A stretch of DNA of 64,000 nucleotides from an uncultured Pseudomonadales bacterium (lineage in GTDB: Bacteria > Pseudomonadota > Gammaproteobacteria > Pseudomonadales > Azotimanducaceae), in contig CALHVX010000017.1 of assembly GCA_938036875.1 (NCBI GenBank), positions 169,197 through 233,196 of the forward strand. The letters run 5' to 3'. A program made the position numbers and the translations under genes. This document shows, piece by piece, positions 9,429 to 18,606 of the stretch (its first letter is position 1; each line of letters starts with the position of its first letter). The notes beneath the pieces were generated by a model. It saw only the letters and a program-made list of their open reading frames with translations. It did no database searches and had not been told where the DNA came from.

Positions 9429-9561
9429 CCGTTGATGACCTAGCCAACACCCAAAAGGAGGCGCAGCTCGCAACTTCAGACATTATGGAACAACTACCCT
9501 AGTGAGCGGCGCCGCCCGGCTTTAAGATACAGCTTGTTTGCTCCCCACTGGAATTGGGACT

Positions 9562-10152
9562 ATGGATTACGAACAGTCAGACAACCCGGATTTAGCCTGG
9601 GACTTAGATTTTTCGAACCGTCAGCGTGCACAAGACTTTGTCATGCAGTTCGAATCTACCTTGTGCGTCTATTCGCCTTCGGTTCAACAGGTGTACACCA
9701 CTTACAATATGTACTTTCCTAAAGACTGGGATCGTAAGCTGGTGATACTGCCCGACCCTTCAGCCTTCCACGACACGTTCAACTTCATCGCTCACGATGC
9801 GGTGGTTGCCACGGGCCTGTACATCATTCCAGGCGAACTCATCGAGAAAGACGGGCTGTATCTAGCCAATGTTGATGAGAATCGCGCTATGGGCGACCGA
9901 CAGGTACCATTTGAGCCAGGTATTAAAACCATCATGGCCAACCGCCCGGACGACGATCCATTCTTGCCGGTACTGGCCAAAGGGGATCTGCGTGAGTTTG
10001 AGCAAAGCTGGCCGGTGCTGCACCTTCACCGCATCAAGCCATCCGTTCTTAAAGAACTATCTGAGTTCGACCGAGCCTCACTGCGCTCGGTGGTTTCGGA
10101 AAAGATGGAGTCTTTGTTCCTCATGCAAACTGCTAGCGCGCTTTCCTACTAG
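9562..10152 (+). CDS. Conserved-looking hypothetical protein (196 aa)
   Basis: The frame has a coding-like amino acid mix with no signal peptide or membrane span. It begins MDYEQSDNPDLAWDLDF; the ATG at 9562 is preceded by a weak TTGGGA, and an upstream TTG at 9538 would add eight residues. The middle contains VATGLYIIPGELIEKDGLYLANVDENRAMGD (named here only as a hydrophobic strand followed by an acidic loop). I recognise no family. The following membrane protein gene starts 36 bases later, so the two may be one transcript. Confidence 0.6.
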   Translation: MDYEQSDNPDLAWDLDFSNRQRAQDFVMQFESTLCVYSPSVQQVYTTYNMYFPKDWDRKLVILPDPSAFHDTFNFIAHDAVVATGLYIIPGELIEKDGLYLANVDENRAMGDRQVPFEPGIKTIMANRPDDDPFLPVLAKGDLREFEQSWPVLHLHRIKPSVLKELSEFDRASLRSVVSEKMESLFLMQTASALSY

Positions 10153-10188
10153 CTACCCTAGTACCCCCAGATTCAAAGCAGCCTGCAA

Positions 10189-11046
10189 GTGAGCGGGGCT
10201 CTTAAATCAAGCCGCGGCGCTCGCCTGGCTTGGTCAGCAGGTTTGTTGGTCTTGCTTGCGGTGGCTATCTTCGGCCCCGTTGATCGCTACGCCACCCAAC
10301 TGGCAGACGGCCTGTTTAGCAAAGCCCTGACGACTTACGCCATCACTCGTAGCTTAAACGGGGTGATCTCCGTTGCCCAAGGGACCGAGATAGCCGTGCA
10401 ACCGGTGGGTGTAGGTCTGACCATCAGTGCGGGAGAAATTCTCGATCCACTAAACGATCTAGTTGAACGCTTCTCAGTGCTGGTGCTGGCCGCCTGCGCC
10501 TCATTAGGCGTGCAGTTACTGCTAACGGAGATGTTCTCAACCCTCTGGATCTCTATTGCGCTCGCCATTCTCGTCGGTCTCGCGCTGCTGGCGTTGTGGA
10601 GTGAGCGGCTTCCGGGCAGAACCACACTCATCAAGTTAGGTGTTGCCTCCCTTGGGGTAAGATTCTTGTTCGTCGGCGTCACCTTGCTTGGTGCATTGCT
10701 GAATCAAGCGTTTCTCAGCGAACGCCAAGAGCAAGCGTTGCACACCATCAACACCGTCACTATGAGCCTCAAAGAGGAGGACGGCACCCCGCAGCTACCA
10801 ACAGCGCCGGCACCGGAAGTCGGCTTGATCGAAAGTCTGGACAATTTTTTTACTGGGCAACGGCAAAAACTGGATATCCAGGCCCGCCTAGATGCCATGG
10901 CAAGCCAAGCTGAACAGGCGATAGCCGCTCTAATCAACCTGATCGTCGTTTTTGTCATGCAAACCATCGTGTTACCACTGGGATTACTCTGGTTGGCCCT
11001 ACACCTGTTCAAACTCCTCTGGCGCGCGACTCCAAACGGGCACTAA
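10189..11046 (+). CDS. Multi-pass membrane protein of unknown function
   Basis: A 285-residue protein starting at GTG 10189. There are about five hydrophobic helices: near residues 12-32, 94-115, 120-136, 148-170 and 240-265. The loop between the first two (about residues 35-90) contains alternating small hydrophobic residues and probably lies in the periplasm. A second polar stretch (residues 175-235) carries Gln/Glu-rich sequence that may form a coiled coil. No enzymatic motif is seen. The C-terminus ends in a basic amphipathic segment. Family unknown to me; the gene neighbours an equally unknown soluble protein. Confidence 0.6.
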   Translation: MSGALKSSRGARLAWSAGLLVLLAVAIFGPVDRYATQLADGLFSKALTTYAITRSLNGVISVAQGTEIAVQPVGVGLTISAGEILDPLNDLVERFSVLVLAACASLGVQLLLTEMFSTLWISIALAILVGLALLALWSERLPGRTTLIKLGVASLGVRFLFVGVTLLGALLNQAFLSERQEQALHTINTVTMSLKEEDGTPQLPTAPAPEVGLIESLDNFFTGQRQKLDIQARLDAMASQAEQAIAALINLIVVFVMQTIVLPLGLLWLALHLFKLLWRATPNGH

Positions 11047-11152
11047 AGACCGCAGGATCGACAACCGGCATCGTCTAGCCTAGGAATAGTGCGCCCGGAC
11101 AGTAAATTCCCTACAATTCGCGCCTGTTTATCCAGTCATTTGCAGCACACTC

Positions 11153-12100
11153 ATGAACAAGGTATTTATCGACGGCCAAGCCGGAACCACGGGTTTACAA
11201 ATTGCCGAGCGCCTGGCGCTGCGTGAAGACCTTGAAGTGCTGGAGATTGATCCTGACGCGCGCAAAGACGACGCGGCGAGGCAAACCCTAATGGCGCAAG
11301 CCGACGTCACCATCCTGTGCTTGCCGGATGCAGCTGTAGCACCCGCTTGCGAGCTAGCGGGCAGTTCTACACGACTATTGGATGCCAGCTCCGTACACCG
11401 AACCCACGCAGACTGGGTCTATGGACTACCAGAGTTCGGCCCCGAGCAACGCCATGCCATCCGCAATGCAAGCCGCGTTAGCAACCCTGGCTGCTACCCA
11501 CAAGGTTATCTGCTTAGCGTACGCCCCTTAATACAAGCGGGGCTGCTACCGGCAGATGTCGCATTAAGCATGCATGCGGTTTCCGGCTATTCCGGCGGTG
11601 GGCGCGCTATGGTTGAACAATACCAAGCCTTCACGGAATTTGAGCGCGAGCTACTCAATACCCGCACTTACGGCCTGGGGCTCGATCACAAACACCTACC
11701 AGAGATGTTCAAGTTTTCCGGCAGTAGCCGTGCGCCGGTGTTTGTGCCCAGCGTAGCGACCTACTATCAGGGCATGCTGACCCATATCCCTCTGCATCGG
11801 GACCAACTACCTAAGGTGCTGGACGCTCAGCAAATTGTTGATGCTTACACCGCTCGCTATGCCGAGGAGCCTTTTGTTGATGTACTACCGCTGCAAGCGC
11901 CCGATGCAGCCAGCGAGGGGTTTTTGGATGCTACCACCAACAACGGCACCAATCGCATTGAACTGATGGTCTTTGCCAACGAGCAGCGTGTGTTGTTGGT
12001 TGCACGCTACGACAACCTAGGAAAGGGCGCAGCAGGCGTTGCCGTGCAAAACTTAAACTTGATGCTGGGCTGCGAAGAAACATTAGGATTAGAACAATGA
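11153..12100 (+). CDS. argC: N-acetyl-gamma-glutamyl-phosphate reductase, type 2
   Basis: ArgC reduces N-acetylglutamyl phosphate to the semialdehyde with NADPH, the third step of arginine synthesis. At 315 residues it belongs to the shorter type 2 group. The dinucleotide-binding start is DGQAGTTGLQIAERL and the catalytic Cys lies in SNPGCYPQGY. A His-containing SGYSGGG segment follows, as in the family. The gene ends in ATGA with the next aminotransferase gene, indicating translational coupling. Many gammaproteobacteria carry a longer type 1 ArgC as the main enzyme, so this may be a second copy or the only one. Confidence 0.92.
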   Translation: MNKVFIDGQAGTTGLQIAERLALREDLEVLEIDPDARKDDAARQTLMAQADVTILCLPDAAVAPACELAGSSTRLLDASSVHRTHADWVYGLPEFGPEQRHAIRNASRVSNPGCYPQGYLLSVRPLIQAGLLPADVALSMHAVSGYSGGGRAMVEQYQAFTEFERELLNTRTYGLGLDHKHLPEMFKFSGSSRAPVFVPSVATYYQGMLTHIPLHRDQLPKVLDAQQIVDAYTARYAEEPFVDVLPLQAPDAASEGFLDATTNNGTNRIELMVFANEQRVLLVARYDNLGKGAAGVAVQNLNLMLGCEETLGLEQ

Positions 12101-13368
12101 CGCTTGCACAGGATCCAACAGCACTGAAAGCCTTGCACGAAGAGCTAAGCCAGCAGCTAAAACAGCAGACGGCTAATCGGCTGTCTTTGGATTTAACCCG
12201 AGGCAAGCCCAGCGCTGAGCAACTGAGCTTGAGCAATGCGCTCGAAGATCAGATCCGCGGTGACTTCAAAAGCCGTGACGGCGTAGATACGCGCAACTAC
12301 GGCGGTATTCGAGGTTTGAGCGAGGCACGCGAGTTGGGTGCAGAGCTGCTTGGCGTTGATGCGGCCCAAGTCATTGCGTTCGGTAACTCAAGCCTCGCCC
12401 TGATGCACCTAGCGGCAACCACCGCACTGAACAAGGGCTTGTGGGGTAACGAGAGACGTTGGCACAACAGCCCCGGCGTCAAAATGTTGACGCCGGTACC
12501 TGGCTACGACCGCCACTTTAGCCTCTGCGAGCAATTGGGGATCGAGATGGTCTGTGTCCCGATGCTGGATACCGGCCCAGATATGGCGGTAGCCGCGAAT
12601 TTAGCTGCTGCAGACCCCAGCATTAAAGGCATTTGGTGCGTCCCCAAATATTCAAACCCAACCGGTTGCATTTATAGCGACGCCACCGTCGCCAGCATGG
12701 CTGAACTTCCTTCCAAAGCCGCTGCGGATGATTTTGTGGTGTTTTGGGACAATGCCTATGCCGTTCACGATCTTGTTCAACCCCCGGCAACGCTCGCTAG
12801 CCTCGCTGAGGCAGCCACCGCCGCTGGCAACGACGATCACATCTTACAGTTTGCCTCCACCTCCAAGATCACCTTCGCTGGTGCAGGGCTCAGCTTCATT
12901 GCCGCAAGCGACCTGGTCCTAAAGCAGCTAGAGCAGCAAATAGGCTTTTCTACTATTGGTCCAGACAAAGTGAACCAACTACGGCATGCTAGGTTCTTAG
13001 ATGGGCGGCTCCAGGCTCACATGGCCGCACACGCAGAGCTGCTGCGACCAAAATTCGATTTGGTTCAGCAAAGCCTGAAGGAAGGCCTAGCTGGCTGGGA
13101 TATCGCTACTTGGACAGTGCCCAAAGGAGGCTACTTTGTCTCCTTGGATACCCAAGACAACATGGCAAGCGCTGTGATTGCCAAAGCCAAAGCCGCAGGG
13201 CTGGCCCTAACGGCAGCTGGCGCGACCTACCCCTACGGGGCAGATCCAAACGATTGTAACGTGCGCATTGCGCCCACTTTTGCAAGCCTCGATGAGTTGC
13301 ACGCAGCCATGCAGGTTTTCCTGTTATGCCTTAAGCTAACCGCCTTAGAAAAGAGACTTGCTATATGA
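12097..13368 (+). CDS. PLP-dependent aminotransferase, aspartate aminotransferase subgroup Ic
   Basis: A 423-residue class I fold enzyme. LDLTRGKPSAEQL, DTRNYGGIRGL and FGNSSLALMH are diagnostic of the Ic-type aspartate aminotransferases (PF12897), distinct from E. coli AspC. The probable PLP lysine lies in ASTSKITFAGAGLSF, and NPTGC and DNAYAVHD are cofactor-binding segments. The expected reaction is reversible aspartate/2-oxoglutarate transamination, which would suit a partner of an arginine gene, although substrate range is not readable. It overlaps argC by four bases upstream and rhlB by four bases downstream (both ATGA). Confidence 0.88.
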   Translation: MTLAQDPTALKALHEELSQQLKQQTANRLSLDLTRGKPSAEQLSLSNALEDQIRGDFKSRDGVDTRNYGGIRGLSEARELGAELLGVDAAQVIAFGNSSLALMHLAATTALNKGLWGNERRWHNSPGVKMLTPVPGYDRHFSLCEQLGIEMVCVPMLDTGPDMAVAANLAAADPSIKGIWCVPKYSNPTGCIYSDATVASMAELPSKAAADDFVVFWDNAYAVHDLVQPPATLASLAEAATAAGNDDHILQFASTSKITFAGAGLSFIAASDLVLKQLEQQIGFSTIGPDKVNQLRHARFLDGRLQAHMAAHAELLRPKFDLVQQSLKEGLAGWDIATWTVPKGGYFVSLDTQDNMASAVIAKAKAAGLALTAAGATYPYGADPNDCNVRIAPTFASLDELHAAMQVFLLCLKLTALEKRLAI

Positions 13369-14573
13369 CAACCGCCGCCGGCGAACCTGAAATCACCAAA
13401 CCCGAAGCGCCGCTCAACGCTGACGCTCCCGCAACCGCTCGCTTTGATGAGTTCGCGTTGCCCGACCCCCTGTTAAAGGCGATTGAGGCGCTCAAGTTTG
13501 AGTTCACCACGCCCATTCAGGACGCTGTGCTGCCCTTTAGCCTGGCGGACTACGACGTCACCGGACAAGCCCAGACAGGCACCGGCAAAACGGCCGCCTT
13601 CTTGATCTCGACCCTCACCCAACTTTGGGAAAACCCCAAGGCGAACCATAAGAAAGGGACCCCGCGCGCGCTGGTGCTGGCACCAACACGAGAACTCGCC
13701 ATGCAGATTGAAGGCGACGCGCTGGACTTGGTCAAACACATGGACCTCGAGGTGCAATGTGTTGTGGGCGGCATCGACTTCCAAAAGCAACGCGATCGCC
13801 TTGAGCGCGAACCCGTTGATATCTTGGTAGCAACCCCCGGGCGCTTGCTGGATTTTGTGAACCGGCGTGACATCCATCTGCGTGAGGTCGAAGTGCTAGT
13901 CATCGACGAAGCCGATCGCATGCTAGACATGGGCTTCATCCCTGACGTGCGCCGAATTGTTTATCAAACCCCGCACAAGAAGCAGCGCCAAACTTTGTTC
14001 TTCAGCGCCACCTTCAACGAAGACGTCATGCGACTGGCAAGATCTTGGACCTTAGAACCCGAGCACGTGGTGATTGCACCGGAAACTGTCGCCACGGACA
14101 CCGTTGACCAACGCTTCTGGATGGTTGGTGCATCTGAAAAGACCAGCTGTCTCATCGATTTTCTACTTCGCACCGAACCTGAACGGGTCATTATCTTCGC
14201 CAACCGGCGCGATCAGACCCACAAGCTAGACAAAGCCTTAAAAGACAAAGGGCTGCAATCTGAGCCCCTAGCTGGTGATGTACCCCAACGCAAACGCACC
14301 AGTACGCTAGCGCGCTTCAAAGAGGGGGATCTCAAGATATTGGTCGCAACCGACGTCGCCGGCCGTGGCATCCACGTTGATGGCGTCAGCCACGTGATCA
14401 ACTTCCACTTGCCAGAAGATCCTGAAGATTACGTGCACCGAATTGGCCGGACCGGCCGTGCGGGTGCTGAAGGCGTCAGCATTAGCTTCGTGTCTGAAGA
14501 CGATGCATTCAATCTTCCCGGCATCGAAGAATACATAGGCAACAAAGTAGAGTGCACGCAACCTGATTTGTAG
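13365..14573 (+). CDS. rhlB: DEAD-box RNA helicase, RhlB-like
   Basis: A 402-residue ATP-dependent RNA helicase. All motifs are visible in order: Q-motif region TPIQDAVLP, motif I AQTGTGKT, Ia PTRELA, II DEAD in VIDEADRMLDMGF, III SAT, IV IIFANRR, V DVAGRGI and VI HRIGRTGR. The short acidic N-terminus and overall sequence fit RhlB, the helicase of the RNase E degradosome, rather than SrmB or RhlE. The C-terminal extension is only about twenty residues, lacking the long basic tail seen in some RhlB proteins. The ATG overlaps the aminotransferase stop. Confidence 0.85.
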   Translation: MTTAAGEPEITKPEAPLNADAPATARFDEFALPDPLLKAIEALKFEFTTPIQDAVLPFSLADYDVTGQAQTGTGKTAAFLISTLTQLWENPKANHKKGTPRALVLAPTRELAMQIEGDALDLVKHMDLEVQCVVGGIDFQKQRDRLEREPVDILVATPGRLLDFVNRRDIHLREVEVLVIDEADRMLDMGFIPDVRRIVYQTPHKKQRQTLFFSATFNEDVMRLARSWTLEPEHVVIAPETVATDTVDQRFWMVGASEKTSCLIDFLLRTEPERVIIFANRRDQTHKLDKALKDKGLQSEPLAGDVPQRKRTSTLARFKEGDLKILVATDVAGRGIHVDGVSHVINFHLPEDPEDYVHRIGRTGRAGAEGVSISFVSEDDAFNLPGIEEYIGNKVECTQPDL

Positions 14574-14581
14574 CAAGGTGA

Positions 14582-16969
14582 ATGCAAGATGGATACCTGA
14601 AGGCAATGATTCGGCAACCAGTGCCGCTAGCGCCTAAAACATGGCTGAAGCTCTTGTTCAGCCTACTGCTCTGCGTGCAAGCTGTTGGGACTCACGCGGA
14701 GCCAGTGAGAAGCTACGAGTTCTTAAGTTCAGAAGTAGGCGCCGGAGACATCCAAGCGGCTATTCGCTCCAATCAGTGGCAAACGCATGCCGGTACCCCA
14801 GCGCAAGGATTGCAAAGCGACCCCGTCTGGTTGAGATTTACCGCTCCCGCCGATGCGGAGGTATTTCTAACAAACGGTGTTTGGTTAAATCAATTTGACG
14901 TTTACCTGGTAGCAGGCAAACGCCCTTTAAAGCATTACGTCAGCGGTAGATCGATGCCGCTGTCAGACAGACCAATACAACACCCGCAATTCGCATTCCC
15001 CATCCCCGCACACCCTAGCGATCAGTTAATAACGGTTTACATCTATCACTACCTAAAGGGTGAATCGGCACGCTATCCCGCCCAATTTCTCACTGCGCAA
15101 GAGCTCACGGCGTTAAACACCAAAACGCATTTGCAACACGGTATTTTTTACGGTTTTTTTGTCATCATGCTGCTCTACAACCTTGCTGTGTATTGGGCTG
15201 TACGAGACAAAACCCACCTGTACTTTGCTCTCAACGCCATCGGCATGATCGGCTTTCTGGCCGGTTCTGATGGCTTCAGCCGCTTCTATCTTTGGCCTAA
15301 CCTACCGGCATTAGAGGCCCTAACCCCGTTCTGGCTTGGGTTAGCCATGATCTCCATCTTGCAGTTTACCCAGCACTTCTTTGGTGCGAAAACCCAAGCC
15401 AAACATTGGCTTTGGCCTACCCGCGCCCTTCAATTCGCAGCCCTAGCCATTGCGTTGTTATCCATGTTCACCAATCTGCCCGCCGCGGGCGAGTGGATGA
15501 CCAACCTATTGGGAATTGAGGTTGCCTTTATGTTGGTCATGGCGCTGTACTTTGCTCTATCCGGCAACTTTGGGGCCATCGCTTTCCTCATCGCTAGCGC
15601 TGGGCCAGCCATAGTGACCGCCTACAATCTTTTAGAGTTCCATGGCGAGCAAGGCTTCTTGGAGGAAGGTCTCGACTGGATATTCTTCGCCGTTGCCTGG
15701 CAGCACACGGTACTCGCTATCGCGTTGGCCATCCGTACCCGCCGCTACACAGAAGCAACTCGAAAAGCCGATTTGAAGTCTCGAGAGCTAACGGCACAAG
15801 TACGTCAACTGCAAGACTCTACCAACATGTACAAGGAGCATCAGGAGCTTCAACGGTCGGTTCAGCAAGCCCAAAAACTCAAGTCCATTGGCCAGCTCAC
15901 GGGCGGTGTTGCCCATGACTTCAACAACATACTCGCCAGCATCATGGGTTTCTCGGAGCTTGCGTTGGACAAAGCAGCCACCGGCCCAGCCAGCGAGCAA
16001 ATTCGTTACCTACAAGAGATCACGCATTCTGCGCAGCGAGGTGCGGAGCTGGTCAAACAACTTCTAATCTACAGTCGCAGCGGTAGCAAAGAGCCTAGAG
16101 ATATCAATCTGAGTGAAGCACTGACCCAAACCAAGGCCCTGCTTAGGGGTAGCTTGCCTTCCAGTGTCATTCTAAACATCAACCTTCCTAAGACCGATAT
16201 CACTTGCCGACTAGATCCAGTGTTACTGCAGCAAACGCTGGTCAACTTGGCCTTAAATGCAGCGGAGGCGATGCAACAACGGGGCATCATCGACATCACC
16301 CTCGCCAACCAACAAGTCCAAAACCTGGTCTGCACCTCGTGCTTAGAACGCTTTGATGGCGAGTTTGCCGTCATCAAAGTAGAAGACAACGGTCCAGGGC
16401 TAAAAGACAATCCGCAAGATCTGTTTAACCCGTTCTTTACGAGCAAAACCGTTGGCGAAGGCAGCGGCATGGGCTTGTCAGTCGTCCATGGCATAGTGCA
16501 TGAACATCACGGTCATGTGCAGCTCAGCGACCGCGCCCAAAGCGGCGTGCGCGCCAGCCTCTATCTACCCCGACACAGCATCACCGACTCCATTGAAAGC
16601 GTGGCGAACTCAATTTTGCTGGTTGTTGAAGACAACTCCATGCGCTCATTCTTACAAGAGCTGCTGGTTAGCCAAGGCTACACCGTTACGGCAAAAGCCT
16701 CACCGAGTGAGGCGCTGGAGACTTTTTTAGTGAACCCGCGAGCTTTTGACTTGGTTATCAACGACCACCTGATGACCCAGCAAACGGGTCTTGATCTAGC
16801 CCAGGAGATGCGTCGCTTGCGCCCGGACTTGCCGGTTGCCATGACCACGGGCAACCCCAACGGTCTCAACCCCAACGAGCTGCAGCGTTCGGGTGTTGCC
16901 GCGGTGTTCGAAAAGCCGATCAAAGCGCACCTAGTGCTCGCCAAGGTGAAGGGGTTGCTTGGCGCTTGA
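14582..16969 (+). CDS. Hybrid histidine kinase with 7TMR-DISM sensor and receiver domain
   Basis: A 795-residue membrane sensor. It has an N-terminal signal-like helix, a periplasmic 7TMR-DISMED2-type beta domain (about 40-180), seven membrane helices (about 190-400), a short coiled coil, a dimerisation/phosphoacceptor domain with His445 in GGVAHDFNN, an ATPase domain (N box LNAAEA, G boxes VEDNGPG and GSGMGLS) and a C-terminal receiver with Asp728. The receiver reads NDHLMT where most have DxxMP. A CxxC pair (Cys584, Cys587) sits inside the ATPase domain, a feature of one hybrid kinase subgroup. There is no adjacent output regulator, so its partner is elsewhere. An ATG at 14606 is an alternative start. 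Confidence 0.87.
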   Translation: MQDGYLKAMIRQPVPLAPKTWLKLLFSLLLCVQAVGTHAEPVRSYEFLSSEVGAGDIQAAIRSNQWQTHAGTPAQGLQSDPVWLRFTAPADAEVFLTNGVWLNQFDVYLVAGKRPLKHYVSGRSMPLSDRPIQHPQFAFPIPAHPSDQLITVYIYHYLKGESARYPAQFLTAQELTALNTKTHLQHGIFYGFFVIMLLYNLAVYWAVRDKTHLYFALNAIGMIGFLAGSDGFSRFYLWPNLPALEALTPFWLGLAMISILQFTQHFFGAKTQAKHWLWPTRALQFAALAIALLSMFTNLPAAGEWMTNLLGIEVAFMLVMALYFALSGNFGAIAFLIASAGPAIVTAYNLLEFHGEQGFLEEGLDWIFFAVAWQHTVLAIALAIRTRRYTEATRKADLKSRELTAQVRQLQDSTNMYKEHQELQRSVQQAQKLKSIGQLTGGVAHDFNNILASIMGFSELALDKAATGPASEQIRYLQEITHSAQRGAELVKQLLIYSRSGSKEPRDINLSEALTQTKALLRGSLPSSVILNINLPKTDITCRLDPVLLQQTLVNLALNAAEAMQQRGIIDITLANQQVQNLVCTSCLERFDGEFAVIKVEDNGPGLKDNPQDLFNPFFTSKTVGEGSGMGLSVVHGIVHEHHGHVQLSDRAQSGVRASLYLPRHSITDSIESVANSILLVVEDNSMRSFLQELLVSQGYTVTAKASPSEALETFLVNPRAFDLVINDHLMTQQTGLDLAQEMRRLRPDLPVAMTTGNPNGLNPNELQRSGVAAVFEKPIKAHLVLAKVKGLLGA

Positions 16970-17006
16970 ACTGGTAGACTGCAACGCAATCTACAAGGTT
17001 TAGCTC

Positions 17007-18080
17007 ATGACTTTCGAACGCGACAACATTGCAGCCATGCAGGGCTACAGCTACGGCGAGCAACCTAGCGACAACCTCACCATCAAGCTCAATACCAATG
17101 AAAGCCCGTTCCCGCCGAGCCCTGCAGTGCAGCAGGCGCTGACTAGCTTTGACGCCGCCAAACTGCGCATTTATCCAAACGCTACCGCGGACCCACTTAG
17201 GGACAGCCTGGCTGCGGGTCACGGTGTTACACGAGACAACGTTGTGATGACCCATGGCGGCGATGAAGCGCTACGCTTAGCGCTCACCACTTTTGTGACA
17301 CCAGGCGCCGCTTTTGGCATGGCCGATCCCAGCTACTCCTTGTATCCCGTGCTGGCCCAAGTGCAGGACGCACGAGTGATACCCGTCAGCTTGAACCATG
17401 AGTGGCAGTTGCCCGCAGATGCGGCACAAATCTGGAACCAGCAAGGGGTAGAGCTGACCTGCATAGTCAATCCACATGCCCCTTCAGGCAGGCTTGCGAG
17501 CGCCGCAGAGCTAGACACCCTCGCCGGCCAACTCAACGGGTTGCTGTTGATCGATGAAGCCTACGCAGACTTTGTAGATCCAGCAGAGCAATACCAATCA
17601 ACCGAGTTGCTCAAAAAGCACAACAACATCTTAATCTTGCGCACCTTCAGCAAAGGCTACGGGCTGGCCGGTTTGCGGCTAGGCTACCTATTGGGCAATG
17701 CTGAGTTGATCCAGCCGGTGCTGGAAAAAACCCGCGACAGCTACAACATTGACCACATCAGCCAGGCTTTAGGTGCAGCCGCATATGCTGACCAAGCTTA
17801 TGCAGAGCACACTTGGGCTGAAGTTCGCAACGCGCGAGCGCAGCTTGTTGCCGGTCTAGGGCAATTGGGTTTCACCATGCCGCCATCACAAACTAACTTC
17901 TTGTTGGTTACCCCGCCCACCGGAACCAGCGCAAAACGCCTGTACCAGGGCTTAAAAGCCAAAAAGATATTGGTGCGTTACTTCGACGCACCTGGGCTGG
18001 ACGACAAGCTCCGCATTACCATTGGCACCGATGAACAGAACCAGCAACTCATCGAAGCGATAGGTCAGCTCATCACCTGA
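17007..18080 (+). CDS. hisC: Histidinol-phosphate aminotransferase
   Basis: This 357-residue PLP enzyme is assigned to HisC, which transaminates imidazole acetol phosphate with glutamate in histidine synthesis. LNTNESPFPPS at the N-terminus is the family hallmark; NPHAPSGR, LLIDEAYADF and TFSKGYGLAGLRLGY follow, with the Schiff-base Lys at about 216. It is not in a his operon, being flanked by the hybrid kinase and a cupin gene. HisC paralogues with broad aromatic aminotransferase activity or CobD-like enzymes look similar, so the exact substrate is less certain than the family. Confidence 0.87.
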   Translation: MTFERDNIAAMQGYSYGEQPSDNLTIKLNTNESPFPPSPAVQQALTSFDAAKLRIYPNATADPLRDSLAAGHGVTRDNVVMTHGGDEALRLALTTFVTPGAAFGMADPSYSLYPVLAQVQDARVIPVSLNHEWQLPADAAQIWNQQGVELTCIVNPHAPSGRLASAAELDTLAGQLNGLLLIDEAYADFVDPAEQYQSTELLKKHNNILILRTFSKGYGLAGLRLGYLLGNAELIQPVLEKTRDSYNIDHISQALGAAAYADQAYAEHTWAEVRNARAQLVAGLGQLGFTMPPSQTNFLLVTPPTGTSAKRLYQGLKAKKILVRYFDAPGLDDKLRITIGTDEQNQQLIEAIGQLIT

Positions 18081-18109
18081 CCTGAGTACCAACCCATCCA
18101 GGAGATCCA

Positions 18110-18580
18110 ATGGACCACTTTCTATCAGCAGCAGAGATTGCGGCTATGCCGGAACGCGAGCATCAGCATCAATTTAACCACAACGCGATTCGTCTAACTC
18201 GCGCTATCGGTGACCACTTGGGCTTAGAACGCATTGGCATCAGCCTGATCCGTCTCGAGCAAGGTCGTGACAGCACCCATCACCACTACCACGAAGCAGA
18301 TGAGGAATTTATCTACATCATCAGCGGCCAAGGCATCGCCAAAATTGGTGATGAGCACAAAGCAGTGGGCCCAGGGGATTTCATGGCGTTCACAACCCCT
18401 TCAGCTGCTCACAGCATGCACAACCCACATGCGGAAGACTTGGTTTACCTAATGGGCGGAGAGCGTAATTTCCCCGACGTTGTACATTACCCAGACGACA
18501 ACAAAACCATGATCAAAGCTGGCAATCGACGACAGTGGGTACCTCGAGATACTTTGACCGATGTGGTCCCTGTAAAATAG
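18110..18580 (+). CDS. Cupin domain protein
   Basis: A 156-residue single-domain cupin. The first cupin motif is seen as HHHYHEADEEFIYIISGQG and the second as PGDFMAFTTPSAAHSMHN, giving the usual three His and one Glu metal ligands. AGGAGAT lies about six bases before the ATG. Proteins of this group sometimes bind sugars or act as small dioxygenases or isomerases, and no specific function is supported. It follows hisC by 29 bases and converges with the ABC-F gene over a 26-base gap. Confidence 0.82.
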   Translation: MDHFLSAAEIAAMPEREHQHQFNHNAIRLTRAIGDHLGLERIGISLIRLEQGRDSTHHHYHEADEEFIYIISGQGIAKIGDEHKAVGPGDFMAFTTPSAAHSMHNPHAEDLVYLMGGERNFPDVVHYPDDNKTMIKAGNRRQWVPRDTLTDVVPVK

Positions 18581-18606
18581 TCGTTGCTAGGTAGAGAACG
18601 AGTGGA

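Noticed and set aside
9453..9461. Strong Shine-Dalgarno-like AAAAGGAGG in the gap before the 196-aa gene
   Set aside because: No ATG, GTG or TTG follows within a usable distance; the nearest short frame has only five codons.
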